Assembly: GCA_013042375.1 (NCBI GenBank)
Contig: JABDQH010000059.1
Coordinates: 1 to 64,000, forward strand
DNA from: Woeseiaceae bacterium
GTDB lineage: Bacteria > Pseudomonadota > Gammaproteobacteria > Steroidobacterales > Woeseiaceae
Reading direction: 5' to 3'
DNA: 64,000 nucleotides
Below, piece by piece: positions 35,607 through 45,858 of this stretch. The first letter of the stretch is position 1, and each line of letters opens with the position of its first letter. Under the pieces are notes generated by a model. The model was not told the origin of the DNA. It did no database searches and was given only the letters and a program-made list of their open reading frames with translations. The position numbers and the translations under genes were made by a program.

Positions 35607-38600
35607 TCAGTCCGATCCCATCGTCAGCAGGCTCGCGTTGCCGCCCACGGCCGAGATGTTGTTGCTCAACGTGAACTCGGTGCCGAATCGCTGCACGTAG
35701 TTCGGGCCACCCGCTTTCGGACCCGTGCCGGACAGTCCCCGCCCACCGAAGGGCTGCACGCCGACGACGGCACCGATCATGTTGCGGTTGACGTAGAGAT
35801 TCCCGGCACCCGAGTCCGCGGCGAGTCCGGCCATGCGTGAGTCGATGCGGCTGTGCAGCCCCATGGTCAGGCCGAACCCGGTCCCGTTCACAGCCTGCAC
35901 CATCTTGTCGAGGTGACGACCCTTGAACTTGACGACGTGCAGGACCGGACCGAACTGCTCTTCGGTCAGCGCGCCGATGTCGTCGATCTCGACCAGCGTC
36001 GGCGCAAAATACGTACCTGCCTGGTGCTCATGCGACAAGGCGCAGCGATATACGACCGTCTGTTCCCTGCCCATGCGTTCGACATGCGCCGCGAGTATCT
36101 GTCGCGACGGATCGTCGATACACGGTCCGACGTCCGTCGACAGGTGCCTCGGATCGCCGATCGTCAGCTCCTCCATGTAGCCCTTGAGCAGGTCCAGCGT
36201 CCGCGGTTCGATCTCCTCCTGCACGCACAGCACGCGCAACGCGGAACAACGCTGACCGGCGCTGTTGAAGGCTGAGTAGATGGCGTCATGCACGACCTGT
36301 TCGGGCAATGCCGAGCTGTCGACGAACATGGCGTTCTGGCCACCGGTCTCGGCGATCAGTGTGCCGATCGGGCCGTCCCGATGCGCCAGCGTCTGGTTGA
36401 TGGTCTGCGCGACTTCTGTCGAGCCGGTGAAGACCACGCCTGCGATGCGCGGGTCGGCAACAGCGCGCTCACCAATCAGGCGACCGCTGCCGGGCACGAA
36501 ATGCAATACGTCGGCCGGGACGCCGGCCTCATGTAACAGCTGGACGGCACGATAGCCGATAAGCGTTGTCGGCGCCGCCGGTTTGGCCAGGACCGCGTTG
36601 CCGGCAGCGAGCGCGGCCGTGATCTGCCCGGTATAGATGGCCAGCGGGAAGTTCCAGGGGCTAATCGCGATGAACACACCCTTGCCGCGCATGCTGAGCG
36701 TATTGCGCTCACCCGTCGGACCCGGCAACACGATCGGCTCGCCGAAGTGCTTTTCCGCCTGCGCACCGTAGTAACGCATGAAATCGACGGCTTCACGGAG
36801 CTCGGAAATCGCATCCGGGATCGAGCGCCCCCCCTCTCTCACGATCAGGCCGAGCAACTCGTCCCGGTGGCTCTCATAGAGGTCCGCGGCGCGGTTCAGG
36901 ATTGCCGCGCGCCGATGCCCGCCGAGGCGGTCCCACCCGGACTGGGCGGCGAGCGAAATCTCGATCGCCTTGTCGATACCATCCGCCGTTACCTGGTGAC
37001 AGACGCCCACGGTCTCGGACGTGTCCGCCGGGTTCACCGATGGCTCTTCGACGCCACTCATTTCCTTGCCACCAACGATCGGCCTGGCCGTCAGTTCCCG
37101 CTCGCTGGCCGCATCCAGGTCGGCGAGCAACGCCGAGCTGACGCTGCGGTCGGCGAGATTGACGCCGCTTGAATTGACCCGCTCCGGCTGGAAAATATCG
37201 CACGGCGCCGGGATACGATCGTGCGCCTCATAGTCGTGTCTCGCTGCGGTCTCGAGCGGGTCCGCGATGATTTCCGAAACCTCGATCGTCTCGTCGGCAA
37301 TCTTGTTGACGAAAGACGTATTGGAGCCGTTCTCCAGCAAGCGCCTCACGAGATACGGCAACAGGTCCTCGTGATTCCCGACCGGGGCATACACGCGGCA
37401 GGGCCGGTCGTGCTTCTCCGGGTCCACGACCTCGGCGTAGAGTTCCTCGCCCATGCCGTGCAGGCGCTGGAATTCGTAGTCGCGACGCGAACCCGCATAG
37501 TGCAGCACGCTGGCCAGCGTGTGCGCATTGTGCGTCGCGAACTGCGCGTAGATCCTGTCGCCCGCCGCCAGCGCCGCGCGAGCCGCCGCGAGATAGGACA
37601 CGTCCGAATGTGATTTACGTGTGAAGACAGGGTAGCTGTCGAGTCCCTGCTCCTGCGCCCACTTCACTTCGCTGTCCCAGTAAGCACCCTTGACGAGGCG
37701 CACCGGTATGCGCCGCCCGACGTCGCCGGCGAGATCGATGAGAAATCGCATGCCGTCGCGGCCGCGCCGCTGGTAGGTCTGCAACGCGACGCCGAAACCC
37801 TCGTAGTCGCGGAGCGACGCGTCGCGATAGACGCGCTCGAAGATCGCAAGCCACATCTCGAATCGATGCGCCTCTTCCGAATCGATGGTCAGGCCGATGC
37901 CGACGTCCCTCGCATGCTTGGCGAGTTCGAGAACGGCCGGCACCAGTTCGGCCATGACGCGTTCTTCCTGCGAGTATTCAAAGCGCGGGTGCAGCGCCGA
38001 TAGTTTGACCGAGATGCCGGGCGCGGAGAAGATGTCGGCCGATTCGACATGCGCGTCGCCGATGCTCTTGATGCCCTCATGGTAGCTCTCGAGGTAGCGC
38101 GTCGCGTCTGCTGCCGTCAGCGCCGACTCGCCGAGCATGTCGAAAGAATATCGATACGGCAGGTCGGTACTCCGCACCGCGCGCTTCAGCGCGTCGCCGA
38201 TCGTGCGCCCCATGACGAACTGGTGTCCCATGATCTTCATCGCCTGGCGCATGGCGGCACGCACGACAGGCTCGCCTGCCCGGCTGACGAGCTTGCGCAG
38301 CAGGTTGACCGGATTGCCGGTCTCGAAGTCTTCGACCGTCAGTATCTTGCCCGTCAGCATCAGCCCCCAGGTCGACGCGTTGACGAACAGTGAGTCGCTG
38401 GTGCCGACATGGTCCTGCCAATGCGCGGCGGTGATCTTGTCGGCGATGAGCCGGTCCGCCGTGTCGGCGTCGGGAATGCGCAACAAGGCCTCGGCGATAC
38501 ACATCAGCAGTACGCCCTCACCCGACGACAGGTCGTATTGCTGCAGGAAGGCCTCGATGCCGCCGTCGTTCTTCGTGTTCTTGCGCACGGCCCGCACGAG

Positions 38601-38756
38601 CTGCTCGGCAGTCGTCAATATCTTGTGTCGGGCCGACTCGCCGGGATCGGCCTCGTCCGCGAGCTGGCGGACCAGCGCCTGCTCGTCGGCAAGGTAATTA
38701 TCGTCGATGTAGGGAATGCTGCTTTTCTGAGCAGCCGGCTGGTCGAGAAATCTCAT
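35607..38756 (-). CDS. putA: Bifunctional proline dehydrogenase / P5C dehydrogenase PutA
   Basis: A 1049-residue PutA that oxidises proline to glutamate in two channelled steps. The FAD-dependent barrel lies at ~150-460 ([44 protein letters not shown]). The aldehyde dehydrogenase domain follows from ~500 ([23 protein letters not shown]-like, [16 protein letters not shown], and the catalytic cysteine near 834 in SAGQRCSAL). There is no N-terminal ribbon-helix-helix DNA-binding domain, so unlike E. coli PutA it cannot repress its own gene. AAGGAG seven bases before the ATG is a strong ribosome site. It is divergent from kbl. Confidence 0.97.
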   Translation of the reverse strand: MRFLDQPAAQKSSIPYIDDNYLADEQALVRQLADEADPGESARHKILTTAEQLVRAVRKNTKNDGGIEAFLQQYDLSSGEGVLLMCIAEALLRIPDADTADRLIADKITAAHWQDHVGTSDSLFVNASTWGLMLTGKILTVEDFETGNPVNLLRKLVSRAGEPVVRAAMRQAMKIMGHQFVMGRTIGDALKRAVRSTDLPYRYSFDMLGESALTAADATRYLESYHEGIKSIGDAHVESADIFSAPGISVKLSALHPRFEYSQEERVMAELVPAVLELAKHARDVGIGLTIDSEEAHRFEMWLAIFERVYRDASLRDYEGFGVALQTYQRRGRDGMRFLIDLAGDVGRRIPVRLVKGAYWDSEVKWAQEQGLDSYPVFTRKSHSDVSYLAAARAALAAGDRIYAQFATHNAHTLASVLHYAGSRRDYEFQRLHGMGEELYAEVVDPEKHDRPCRVYAPVGNHEDLLPYLVRRLLENGSNTSFVNKIADETIEVSEIIADPLETAARHDYEAHDRIPAPCDIFQPERVNSSGVNLADRSVSSALLADLDAASERELTARPIVGGKEMSGVEEPSVNPADTSETVGVCHQVTADGIDKAIEISLAAQSGWDRLGGHRRAAILNRAADLYESHRDELLGLIVREGGRSIPDAISELREAVDFMRYYGAQAEKHFGEPIVLPGPTGERNTLSMRGKGVFIAISPWNFPLAIYTGQITAALAAGNAVLAKPAAPTTLIGYRAVQLLHEAGVPADVLHFVPGSGRLIGERAVADPRIAGVVFTGSTEVAQTINQTLAHRDGPIGTLIAETGGQNAMFVDSSALPEQVVHDAIYSAFNSAGQRCSALRVLCVQEEIEPRTLDLLKGYMEELTIGDPRHLSTDVGPCIDDPSRQILAAHVERMGREQTVVYRCALSHEHQAGTYFAPTLVEIDDIGALTEEQFGPVLHVVKFKGRHLDKMVQAVNGTGFGLTMGLHSRIDSRMAGLAADSGAGNLYVNRNMIGAVVGVQPFGGRGLSGTGPKAGGPNYVQRFGTEFTLSNNISAVGGNASLLTMGSD

Positions 38757-38833
38757 CCGATTACTCCTTTATTATGCCCGCGATGATAGCCTATCGGCGG
38801 CGAAACGGGGATCGGTATAGCCCCGGATTCGCG

Positions 38834-38839
38834 TATAAT
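38834..38839 (+). promoter_or_regulatory. -10 element of candidate kbl promoter
   Basis: A perfect TATAAT stands 31 bases before the GTG chosen as the kbl start. No good -35 hexamer is found at 16-18 bp upstream. A start of transcription near 38846 would leave a ~24-base leader holding an AAAGAGAA ribosome site, and would place the longer in-frame extension outside the mRNA, supporting GTG 38870. Confidence 0.5.
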
Positions 38840-38869
38840 CGCGGCACCGTCAAAACAAAGAGAATTCCC

Positions 38870-40069
38870 GTGCCGGCATCCTTTCTCGCGTCGCTCGCGG
38901 AGCAGACCGACGCTCTCAAATCCGAGGGTCTTTTCAAACAGGAACGCCTGATCGCAGGCCCGCAGCAGGCGGCCATCGGCGTACGCTTGGACGGCCATAC
39001 CGAGGAAGTCCTGAACCTGTGCGCCAACAATTACCTGGGATTGGCCAACCACCCCGAGGTCATCGAGGCGGCGCACAAGGCCCTCGACGAGTTTGGCTAC
39101 GGCATGGCCTCGGTGCGCTTCATTTGCGGCACGCAGACCATCCACAAGCTACTCGAAGAGCGCATCAGTGCGTTTCTCGGTACCGAGGATACGATCCTGT
39201 ATCCGTCCTGCTTCGACGCCAACGGCGGCCTGTTCGAAACCGTGCTCGGCCCCGAAGACGCGGTCGTCAGCGACGCCCTCAACCATGCCAGCATCATCGA
39301 TGGCATACGCCTGTGCAAGGCCGGCCGCTACCGCTACGCCAACAACGATATGCACGACCTCAAGGTGCAGCTGGAAGAGGCGCAAGGTGCGGGCACCCGA
39401 CTCATCGTGACGGACGGCGTATTTTCGATGGACGGCACCATTGCCAACCTGTCGGCCATCTGTGACCTGGCCGATGAATACGATGCATTGACCATGATCG
39501 ACGACTGTCATGCCACCGGCTTCCTCGGCGAGAACGGCCGCGGCACGCACGAGTATCGCGGGGTCATGGGTCGCATCGACATCATCACGGGTACGCTCGG
39601 CAAGGCGCTCGGCGGCGCCTCGGGTGGATTCACGTCCGGTCGTAAGGAAATCGTCGGCTGGCTGCGGCAGCGCTCCCGCCCTTACCTGTTTTCAAACTCG
39701 GTAGCGCCGGTGATCGTGGCGGCGTCGATCGCCGTGCTGGACCTGCTCCAGCGCGATGACTCGCTCAAGGGCCAGCTGCACGAAAACGCAGCGTATTTCC
39801 GCGCGCGCATGACCGAGCGCGGCTTCGATCTCAAACCCGGCGAGCACCCGATCATCCCGGTCATGCTCGGCGACGCAAAGCTCGCCACCGCGATGGCCGA
39901 CAAGCTGCTCGAACGCGGCATCTACGTCATCGGCTTCTCCTTCCCGGTCGTGCCGAGGGGCGAGGCCCGCATCCGGACCCAGATGTCCGCCGGACTCACC
40001 CGCGACCAGCTCGACCGCGCGATCGACGCATTCACGGATGTCGGGCGCGAACTCGGCGTTATTGGCTAG
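38870..40069 (+). CDS. kbl: Glycine C-acetyltransferase (2-amino-3-ketobutyrate CoA ligase)
   Basis: A 399-residue PLP enzyme that cleaves 2-amino-3-oxobutyrate with CoA to glycine and acetyl-CoA. Motifs: [51 protein letters not shown], and the PLP lysine in [13 protein letters not shown]. The GTG at 38870 gives a length close to the E. coli enzyme (398) and follows a TATAAT element. It is 23 bases upstream of tdh, its pathway partner. Confidence 0.97.
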   Translation: MPASFLASLAEQTDALKSEGLFKQERLIAGPQQAAIGVRLDGHTEEVLNLCANNYLGLANHPEVIEAAHKALDEFGYGMASVRFICGTQTIHKLLEERISAFLGTEDTILYPSCFDANGGLFETVLGPEDAVVSDALNHASIIDGIRLCKAGRYRYANNDMHDLKVQLEEAQGAGTRLIVTDGVFSMDGTIANLSAICDLADEYDALTMIDDCHATGFLGENGRGTHEYRGVMGRIDIITGTLGKALGGASGGFTSGRKEIVGWLRQRSRPYLFSNSVAPVIVAASIAVLDLLQRDDSLKGQLHENAAYFRARMTERGFDLKPGEHPIIPVMLGDAKLATAMADKLLERGIYVIGFSFPVVPRGEARIRTQMSAGLTRDQLDRAIDAFTDVGRELGVIG

Positions 40070-40092
40070 TCGCTCCGATCGAGGGAACGAAT

Positions 40093-41118
40093 ATGAAAGC
40101 GCTGGTGAAGGCAAAAGCCGAACGCGGCATCTGGATGGAAGACGTCGACAAACCGCGTGTCGGCCACAACGACGTATTGATCAAGGTCAGGCGCACGGCG
40201 ATCTGCGGCACCGATATTCACATTTTCAAGTGGGACGACTGGGCGCAGGCGACGATACCGGTACCGATGGCCGTGGGTCATGAATTCAGCGGTGAGATCG
40301 TCGAGAAAGGCATCGAGGTCAAAGGCTACGAGATTGGCGACCGGGTGTCGGCCGAAGGGCATATCACCTGTGGCTATTGCCGCAACTGTCGTGCCGGGCG
40401 ACGACACCTGTGCATGAATACGGTCGGCGTGGGCGTGAACCGCCCGGGCGCATTTGCCGAGTACATCGCGGTGCCCGCCTTCAACGTGTTCAAACTGCCC
40501 GACGCGATTTCCGACGACATGGCGTCGATCCTCGACCCGCTCGGCAACGCGACACACACGGCCCTGTCATTCGATCTCGTCGGCGAGGACGTGCTGATTA
40601 CGGGCGCCGGACCGATCGGCATCATGGCCGTCGCGATCGCCCGGCACGCGGGTGCGCGCCATGTCGTCATCACCGACGTCAACGACTACCGCCTGGACCT
40701 CGCGCGCAAGATGGGAGCCACTCGTGCCATCAACGTTGCGAGCCAGACCATCGACGAGACGATGCAGGACCTCGGCATGACCGAGGGATTCGATGTCGGC
40801 ATGGAGATGTCGGGTAACCCGCAGGCGTTTCGCGACCTGCTGCGTACGATGCACCACGGCGGCAAGGTCGCGATCCTGGGGATTCCTCCCGGTGATATGG
40901 CGATCGACTGGAACGAGGTGATCTTCAAGGGCCTCGTTCTCAAAGGCGTATATGGACGCGAGATGTTCGAGACCTGGTACAAGATGTCGAGCATGCTGCA
41001 AAGCGGCCTCGACATGTCGCCGATCATCACGCATCACTTCGACATCGGCGAGTTCCTGCCCGCGTTCGAACTCATGGAGTCCGGGCAGTCGGGCAAGGTC
41101 ATTCTCGACTGGGCTTGA
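40093..41118 (+). CDS. tdh: L-threonine 3-dehydrogenase
   Basis: A 341-residue zinc NAD-dependent dehydrogenase oxidising threonine to 2-amino-3-oxobutyrate, the substrate of Kbl. Catalytic zinc ligands are Cys38 ([10 protein letters not shown]) and His63-Glu64 (VGHEFSGE); structural zinc cysteines are 93, 96, 99 and 107 in the [16 protein letters not shown] segment. The NAD motif is [15 protein letters not shown]. Length equals that of the E. coli enzyme. Its stop is three bases from that of convergent sppA. Confidence 0.98.
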   Translation: MKALVKAKAERGIWMEDVDKPRVGHNDVLIKVRRTAICGTDIHIFKWDDWAQATIPVPMAVGHEFSGEIVEKGIEVKGYEIGDRVSAEGHITCGYCRNCRAGRRHLCMNTVGVGVNRPGAFAEYIAVPAFNVFKLPDAISDDMASILDPLGNATHTALSFDLVGEDVLITGAGPIGIMAVAIARHAGARHVVITDVNDYRLDLARKMGATRAINVASQTIDETMQDLGMTEGFDVGMEMSGNPQAFRDLLRTMHHGGKVAILGIPPGDMAIDWNEVIFKGLVLKGVYGREMFETWYKMSSMLQSGLDMSPIITHHFDIGEFLPAFELMESGQSGKVILDWA

Positions 41119-41121
41119 CGA

Positions 41122-42975
41122 TTACTCGATCTCGCAGAAGCAGTAGGCGTAGACCCCCATTGGATCATTGAACCGCGCGACGTTCGCCAACAGCGCCTCG
41201 AAGCGATTGGCGAACCGCTCGACGAGCGTCGGCGACGATGTAAATGCCACGGGATCGATTCCCACGCCCTTGCCGACATACAGGAGGTCGAGAATCAGCT
41301 GCTCGGTCGGTGACAGCTCCTGCTCGAGCAGCACCTGGCCGTAAGACTCGAGGCCCGCCAACTCCGCGGCGCCTTCGATAGCCATCTTGAGGCCGCCGAG
41401 TTCGTCGACGAGCCCGTTGGAGAGCGCTTCTTCGCCGGTCCAGACTTTGCCCTGCCCGATCTGGTCGACGTACTCGACCTCGAGCTCGCGGCCTTCGGCA
41501 ACGCCGGTAATGAAGTCCTGGTAACCGTCATTGATGACCGCCTGGAACAGGGCTTTGGTCTCGTCGTTCATCTCGCGGTCCGGGCGCAACTGGCCCGACC
41601 ACGGCGTCGTGCCGACACCGTCGTTGTAGATGCCGACGGCAGCCAGCGTTCGCTGGAAGGTCGGGAACATGCCGAGGATACCGATGGAACCCGTGATCGT
41701 CGTCGGGCTCGCGTAGATCTTGTCCGCGAACATCGAGATCCAGTAGCCGCCCGATGCCGCGACGCTGCCCATCGATGCGACGACCGGCTTGCCCGCTTCC
41801 TGCAGCTCGCGAATCTCTTCCGCAATGACTTCGGAGGCGAACGCGCTGCCCCCGCCGCTGTCGACACGCAGCACGACGGCCTTGACCGCCTCGTCCTCGA
41901 GCGCGCGCCTCAGCAGCGCCGCCGTCGAGTCGCCACCGATCGTGCCCGGAGGCTGCGTGCCGTCGAGGATATTGCCCGACGCAATGATGACCCCGACATT
42001 CTCCGAGTTCGACTTGTCGTCGGCGCCACGCAGGCGTAACTGCGCCAGGTAGTCGCCGAGCCAGACCTTGGCGTAGGTCGACTCGTCGTCCTCGTCGACG
42101 CCGACCCGCTCGATAAAGAGTTCGCGAATCGCCGTCCGCCCCAGCAGGTCGTCGACGAGTCCACGGTCGCGTGCCGCGATCGCAAGATCGCCACCGGCCG
42201 CCTCGGTGTGCGCCACGAGATTCTGCGTGTAATCGTCGACGGCTCCCTCGGCGAGACCGCGCGCCGCAACGATGTGCTCATCATATGACTCCCAGAGATG
42301 CCGCGTGATGCGCGCGCGAAATTCGCGGTCCTCGGGCGACATGTCGGTTCTCGTGTACGGCTCGACGAACGACTTGTGCGTCCCGACCTTGAATACGTTC
42401 CAGTCGATGCGCAGCAGTTCGATGGCGTCCTTGTAGTAGTCGCGGTACGAACCATAGCCCTGGATGAACACGACGCCGTCGGGATTCAGGTAGACCTCGT
42501 CCGCATGCGCGGCGAGATAGTAGGCCTGTTGCGTGTAAAAATCCGCCGTCGCGATAACCGGCTTGCCCGATTCCTGGAAGGTGTCGATCGCCGCCGCAAC
42601 ACGCCTGAGTTTGTCCATGCCGCCCGATGTGACGGACGAGAGCTCGAGGTGCACGGCGCTGATGCGGTCGTCGTCGCCTGCCGCTTCCAGCGCATCGACG
42701 ACATCCTGCACGAGCGTTTCGGGTTGCGCATCACCGGTCAGCTCGGCGATGGCGCGCTCGTACGGATCCCCGGAGAGCTGTTCGACGAGCGCACCGGCCG
42801 GCTGCACGACCAGGGCAGCACTCTTGGGCAGGATCGGTGGGGCCTCACCGGACATCACGCCAAAGAACAGCATGAAGATGATGAGGAGCAGGATCAGGTG
42901 CAGGAACTTGCGCAGGGCGTTGAGGCCGCGCCAGACAGCACGGAAAAAGCGCACGAAGACATTACTGCTGCTCAT
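41122..42975 (-). CDS. sppA: Signal peptide peptidase SppA, long (67K) form
   Basis: A 617-residue membrane-anchored serine protease with one N-terminal helix (FLHLILLLIIFMLFFGVM) and two tandem crotonase-like protease domains. The Lys/Ser dyad is Lys201 in KVGTHKSFVEPYTR and Ser408 in SVAASGGYW, close to Lys209/Ser409 of E. coli. It degrades remnant signal peptides at the inner membrane. It begins 12 bases after the sorbosone-dehydrogenase-like gene and so reads as the last gene of the TRAP-transporter unit, an unusual setting. Confidence 0.95.
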   Translation of the reverse strand: MSSSNVFVRFFRAVWRGLNALRKFLHLILLLIIFMLFFGVMSGEAPPILPKSAALVVQPAGALVEQLSGDPYERAIAELTGDAQPETLVQDVVDALEAAGDDDRISAVHLELSSVTSGGMDKLRRVAAAIDTFQESGKPVIATADFYTQQAYYLAAHADEVYLNPDGVVFIQGYGSYRDYYKDAIELLRIDWNVFKVGTHKSFVEPYTRTDMSPEDREFRARITRHLWESYDEHIVAARGLAEGAVDDYTQNLVAHTEAAGGDLAIAARDRGLVDDLLGRTAIRELFIERVGVDEDDESTYAKVWLGDYLAQLRLRGADDKSNSENVGVIIASGNILDGTQPPGTIGGDSTAALLRRALEDEAVKAVVLRVDSGGGSAFASEVIAEEIRELQEAGKPVVASMGSVAASGGYWISMFADKIYASPTTITGSIGILGMFPTFQRTLAAVGIYNDGVGTTPWSGQLRPDREMNDETKALFQAVINDGYQDFITGVAEGRELEVEYVDQIGQGKVWTGEEALSNGLVDELGGLKMAIEGAAELAGLESYGQVLLEQELSPTEQLILDLLYVGKGVGIDPVAFTSSPTLVERFANRFEALLANVARFNDPMGVYAYCFCEIE

Positions 42976-42987
42976 TGAGTCGTTCCT

Positions 42988-44073
42988 CTACTGAGTCCCA
43001 CCGGAATAGGAAATGCGATATATCTTCCCTGCGAAGTCGTCGCTGACCAGCAGGGATCCATCCTCTTTGACAAGCAGGTCGACCGGCCGACCAGACGCCT
43101 GCTCGTTCTGCAACCACCCTTCAGCGAACGGCTCATAACGAACGGCCTCGTCGCCGTCGAGCGTGACGAGTGTCACGCGATAGCCGATCTTCTTCGACCG
43201 GTTCCAGGAGCCGTGTTCCGCGATGAAAATCTGGCCGCGGTACTCGGGCGGAAACATGTCGCCAGTATAGAACGTCAGACCGAGCGGCGCGACGTGCGGG
43301 CCGAGTTTCTGCACGGGCGCCGAATAATCCTCACAGCTCTTTCGCTTGCCGTATTTCGGGTCGGGGATGTCGCCGCCATGGCAGTAGGGAAAACCAAAAT
43401 GCTGGCCTGGACGGCTCGCGTGATTGAGTTCGCACGGCGGTATGTCGTCGCCCATCATGTCGCGGCCGTTGTCGGTGAACCAGAGGTCCCCGGTCTCGGG
43501 GTGCCACGTGAAACCGACCGAGTTGCGGATCCCCGATGCGTAGGTTTCCCGGCCCGACCCGTCGGGATTGACGCGGATGATCTCGGCGAAGCCTTCGTCG
43601 TCGCAGACGTTACAGGGTGCGCCAATGCTGATGTACAGCATCCCGTCGGGGCCGAAACCGATGTAGCGCCAGCCATGGCGGCGCTCTGACGGCAGGTCGA
43701 TATCGAGCACTTCCGGGTCGGGCACGGATTCGAGATTGTCCTCTATGTCCCGGTAACGCAGCACGCGATCGATCTCGGCAACATACAAATCGCCGTCCTT
43801 GAACGCTATGCCGTTAGGCGTGCTCAGGTTGTCGGCAAGCTCGATCGTGCGCGTCGAGCCATCGCCGCTCTCGACGACGGCATAGATGGAGCGAGCCTTG
43901 CGCGTCGAAACGAACAGCGTCCCCTGGTCGCCGAAGACCAGCGAGCGGGCCCTCGGCACGTCGGCATAAACCTCGATCGCGAAGCCGGGCGGCAATTGCA
44001 CCTCGTCGAGCGATGCAAACGCGAGCGGTGCGCTCAGCGCGACGAGAATCGTTGCAGCGAGTCTGGATACCAC
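42988..44073 (-). CDS. Sorbosone dehydrogenase-like PQQ-type beta-propeller protein
   Basis: A 361-residue secreted beta-propeller of the glucose/sorbosone dehydrogenase family. The signal peptide is LAATILVALSAPLAFA. Propeller motifs include LPPGFAIEVYADVPRARSLV, HGWRYIGFGPDGMLYISIG, SGIRNSVGFTWHPETGDLWF, TDNGRD and FIAEHGSWNRSKKIGYRV. Relatives oxidise sugars in the periplasm with pyrroloquinoline quinone; no pqq genes are in the window, so cofactor use is uncertain. The start is GTG 44073 with GAGGTG upstream. It sits 16 bases after dctM, suggesting it acts on the solute imported by the TRAP transporter or on a related compound. Confidence 0.85.
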   Translation of the reverse strand: MVSRLAATILVALSAPLAFASLDEVQLPPGFAIEVYADVPRARSLVFGDQGTLFVSTRKARSIYAVVESGDGSTRTIELADNLSTPNGIAFKDGDLYVAEIDRVLRYRDIEDNLESVPDPEVLDIDLPSERRHGWRYIGFGPDGMLYISIGAPCNVCDDEGFAEIIRVNPDGSGRETYASGIRNSVGFTWHPETGDLWFTDNGRDMMGDDIPPCELNHASRPGQHFGFPYCHGGDIPDPKYGKRKSCEDYSAPVQKLGPHVAPLGLTFYTGDMFPPEYRGQIFIAEHGSWNRSKKIGYRVTLVTLDGDEAVRYEPFAEGWLQNEQASGRPVDLLVKEDGSLLVSDDFAGKIYRISYSGGTQ

Positions 44074-44089
44074 GTGACACCTCGTTTGA

Positions 44090-45352
44090 TTATTGGCCGG
44101 ATACGAATACCAGCGACAGGCCCGGCCAGAACGCTATCAGGATTACGGACAGGAGCAAAATCATGAGGAACGGGAACGTCGCCGAATACACGTGCAGGAT
44201 CGGTTTCTCGAAGCGGTAACTGGCGATGAACAGGTTTAGGCCGACCGGGGGCGTGAGATAACCGAGCTGCATCGCCGCCAGGAACACGATACCGAGATGG
44301 ACTTCGTTGATACCGAAGCCCGCCGCGATGGGCAGGATGAGGGGCACGACAAGCACGATGGCGGAAAAGATATCGAGGATAGCGCCAAGTACTAACAGAA
44401 ACAGCAGCAGCAGCACGAGGAAGGACAGCGGCGAACTGACGAGGCCGGCAACGAAAGCCAGCAGTTTCTGCGGCACTTCCGTGTCGATCATATAGTACGT
44501 GGATGCGAGGGAGACTCCGAGGATCATGAGGATGCCGCCCACCAGGACCATCGACTCACGAATGACCTGCGGCAGATCGCGGATTGCAATCTCGCGATTG
44601 ATAAGGACTTCGGCGATGAAGACATACAGCGCGGTGATGGCAGCCGCCTCGGACACGGCAAAGAAGCCCGAGTAGATTCCACCCAGCACGACGATCGGTA
44701 ACGGCAATTCCCAAATCGCTTCGCGCAGCGCTGCACCGACTTCGCGCATCGAGAAAGAACTGACCGGTCTGCGGTTGTCCCGATTCACCCAGATGCTGTA
44801 ACCCGACAGCATGACGAGCATGACGAGCCCCGGGACGATGCCGGCACGAAACAGGTCATCGATACTGACCTCGGCGACGACACCGTAGAGAATCAGCGGC
44901 AGCGACGGTGCAAACAAAAGGCCAAGGCTGCCGGAAGAGGTAACGAGTCCGAGGTTGAAGCGGTCACCGTAGCCGTCCTGCTTGAGCGCCGGGTACAGGA
45001 TCGCGCCCAGCGCGATAATGGTCACGCCCGAGGCACCCGTGAATGCCGTGAAGAATGCACACGCGGCCAGGCAAACGAGCGCGAGCCCCCCCGGCATCCA
45101 TCCGAACATCGCATTGGTCAGGCGCACGAGTCGCTGCGGCGCGTTGCTTTCGCTGAGCAGGTATCCGGCAAATGTAAATAGCGGGATCGCCGTCAGGATC
45201 GGCATCTGGGCAATGCTCATGAGTTCCAGCGCAATCGTCATGAGCTCGGTGCCGCTGTTGTGGAACCCGACCATGGCGCTCGTCGCAATGATGACGAACA
45301 GCGGCGCGCCGAGGATGGCGAGTACGATGAGTAGCAGGCTGAGGAGGATCAC
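44090..45352 (-). CDS. dctM: TRAP transporter large permease DctM
   Basis: A 420-residue TRAP large membrane subunit with about 12 helices, driving solute uptake with a sodium gradient. Motifs include PLFVIIATSAMVGFHNSGTE, IPLFTFAGYLLSESNAPQRL, AFFTAFTGASGVTIIALGAI and SLGLLFAPSLPLILYG. The start is taken as GTG 45352, which overlaps the dctQ stop by four bases (GTGA) and gives the usual family N-terminus; the longer frame upstream runs through dctQ. Confidence 0.93.
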   Translation of the reverse strand: MILLSLLLIVLAILGAPLFVIIATSAMVGFHNSGTELMTIALELMSIAQMPILTAIPLFTFAGYLLSESNAPQRLVRLTNAMFGWMPGGLALVCLAACAFFTAFTGASGVTIIALGAILYPALKQDGYGDRFNLGLVTSSGSLGLLFAPSLPLILYGVVAEVSIDDLFRAGIVPGLVMLVMLSGYSIWVNRDNRRPVSSFSMREVGAALREAIWELPLPIVVLGGIYSGFFAVSEAAAITALYVFIAEVLINREIAIRDLPQVIRESMVLVGGILMILGVSLASTYYMIDTEVPQKLLAFVAGLVSSPLSFLVLLLLFLLVLGAILDIFSAIVLVVPLILPIAAGFGINEVHLGIVFLAAMQLGYLTPPVGLNLFIASYRFEKPILHVYSATFPFLMILLLSVILIAFWPGLSLVFVSGQ

Positions 45353-45858
45353 GGCCGCGACTCCGCGGGCCGCAAGACGTCGAGCAGCAGCTTCAGGACT
45401 CGCACGAGGAACTGGTAGCTGATCAGTACGAAAGCCAGCGGTACGATCGCGTGTGCGATCCACAGCGGAACGTTATCCAGCACGGTGTCGCCCCAGCTCA
45501 TTTCCTCGCGGACGAGACGCCAGGCCTGCCAGGCGATCATCGCGCACACGGCAGCGGCGAACAGGTCGACGACGATCTTGATCCAGGACACGATACGCCC
45601 CGACAGGATGTGCGTAATCAGGTCGATACGAATGTGCTTGTTATCGCGGCAAGCGGCAATGGATCCGACCATCGCGAGCCACAACACCGTGAACTTGACG
45701 AATTCGTCCGCCCAGGCGATCGTGAATGCACCGCTGAGAAGCTGGCGATTGACGATCTGAAAGACGGATACGCCGATCATCGCCGCGAGCAGCACGACGA
45801 GCGCTGTATTCTCGGCGTGCTTTCCTGCTCGCTCGAGGCTATCGAGCGCTTTGCTCAA
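45349..45858 (-). CDS. dctQ: TRAP transporter small permease DctQ
   Basis: A 169-residue four-helix membrane subunit of the TRAP transporter. Family features include FQIVNRQLLSGAFTIAWADE, FVKFTVLWLAMVGSIAACRD and HIRIDLI. The start is TTG 45858, overlapping the dctP stop (TTGA); the next in-frame Met would remove part of the first helix. Confidence 0.9.
   Translation of the reverse strand: MSKALDSLERAGKHAENTALVVLLAAMIGVSVFQIVNRQLLSGAFTIAWADEFVKFTVLWLAMVGSIAACRDNKHIRIDLITHILSGRIVSWIKIVVDLFAAAVCAMIAWQAWRLVREEMSWGDTVLDNVPLWIAHAIVPLAFVLISYQFLVRVLKLLLDVLRPAESRP

Noticed and set aside
42988-44073. Assignment of the propeller protein as a true PQQ glucose dehydrogenase
   Set aside because: The fold fits the sorbosone/glucose dehydrogenase family, but substrate and cofactor residues cannot be confirmed by eye and no pqq genes are present.
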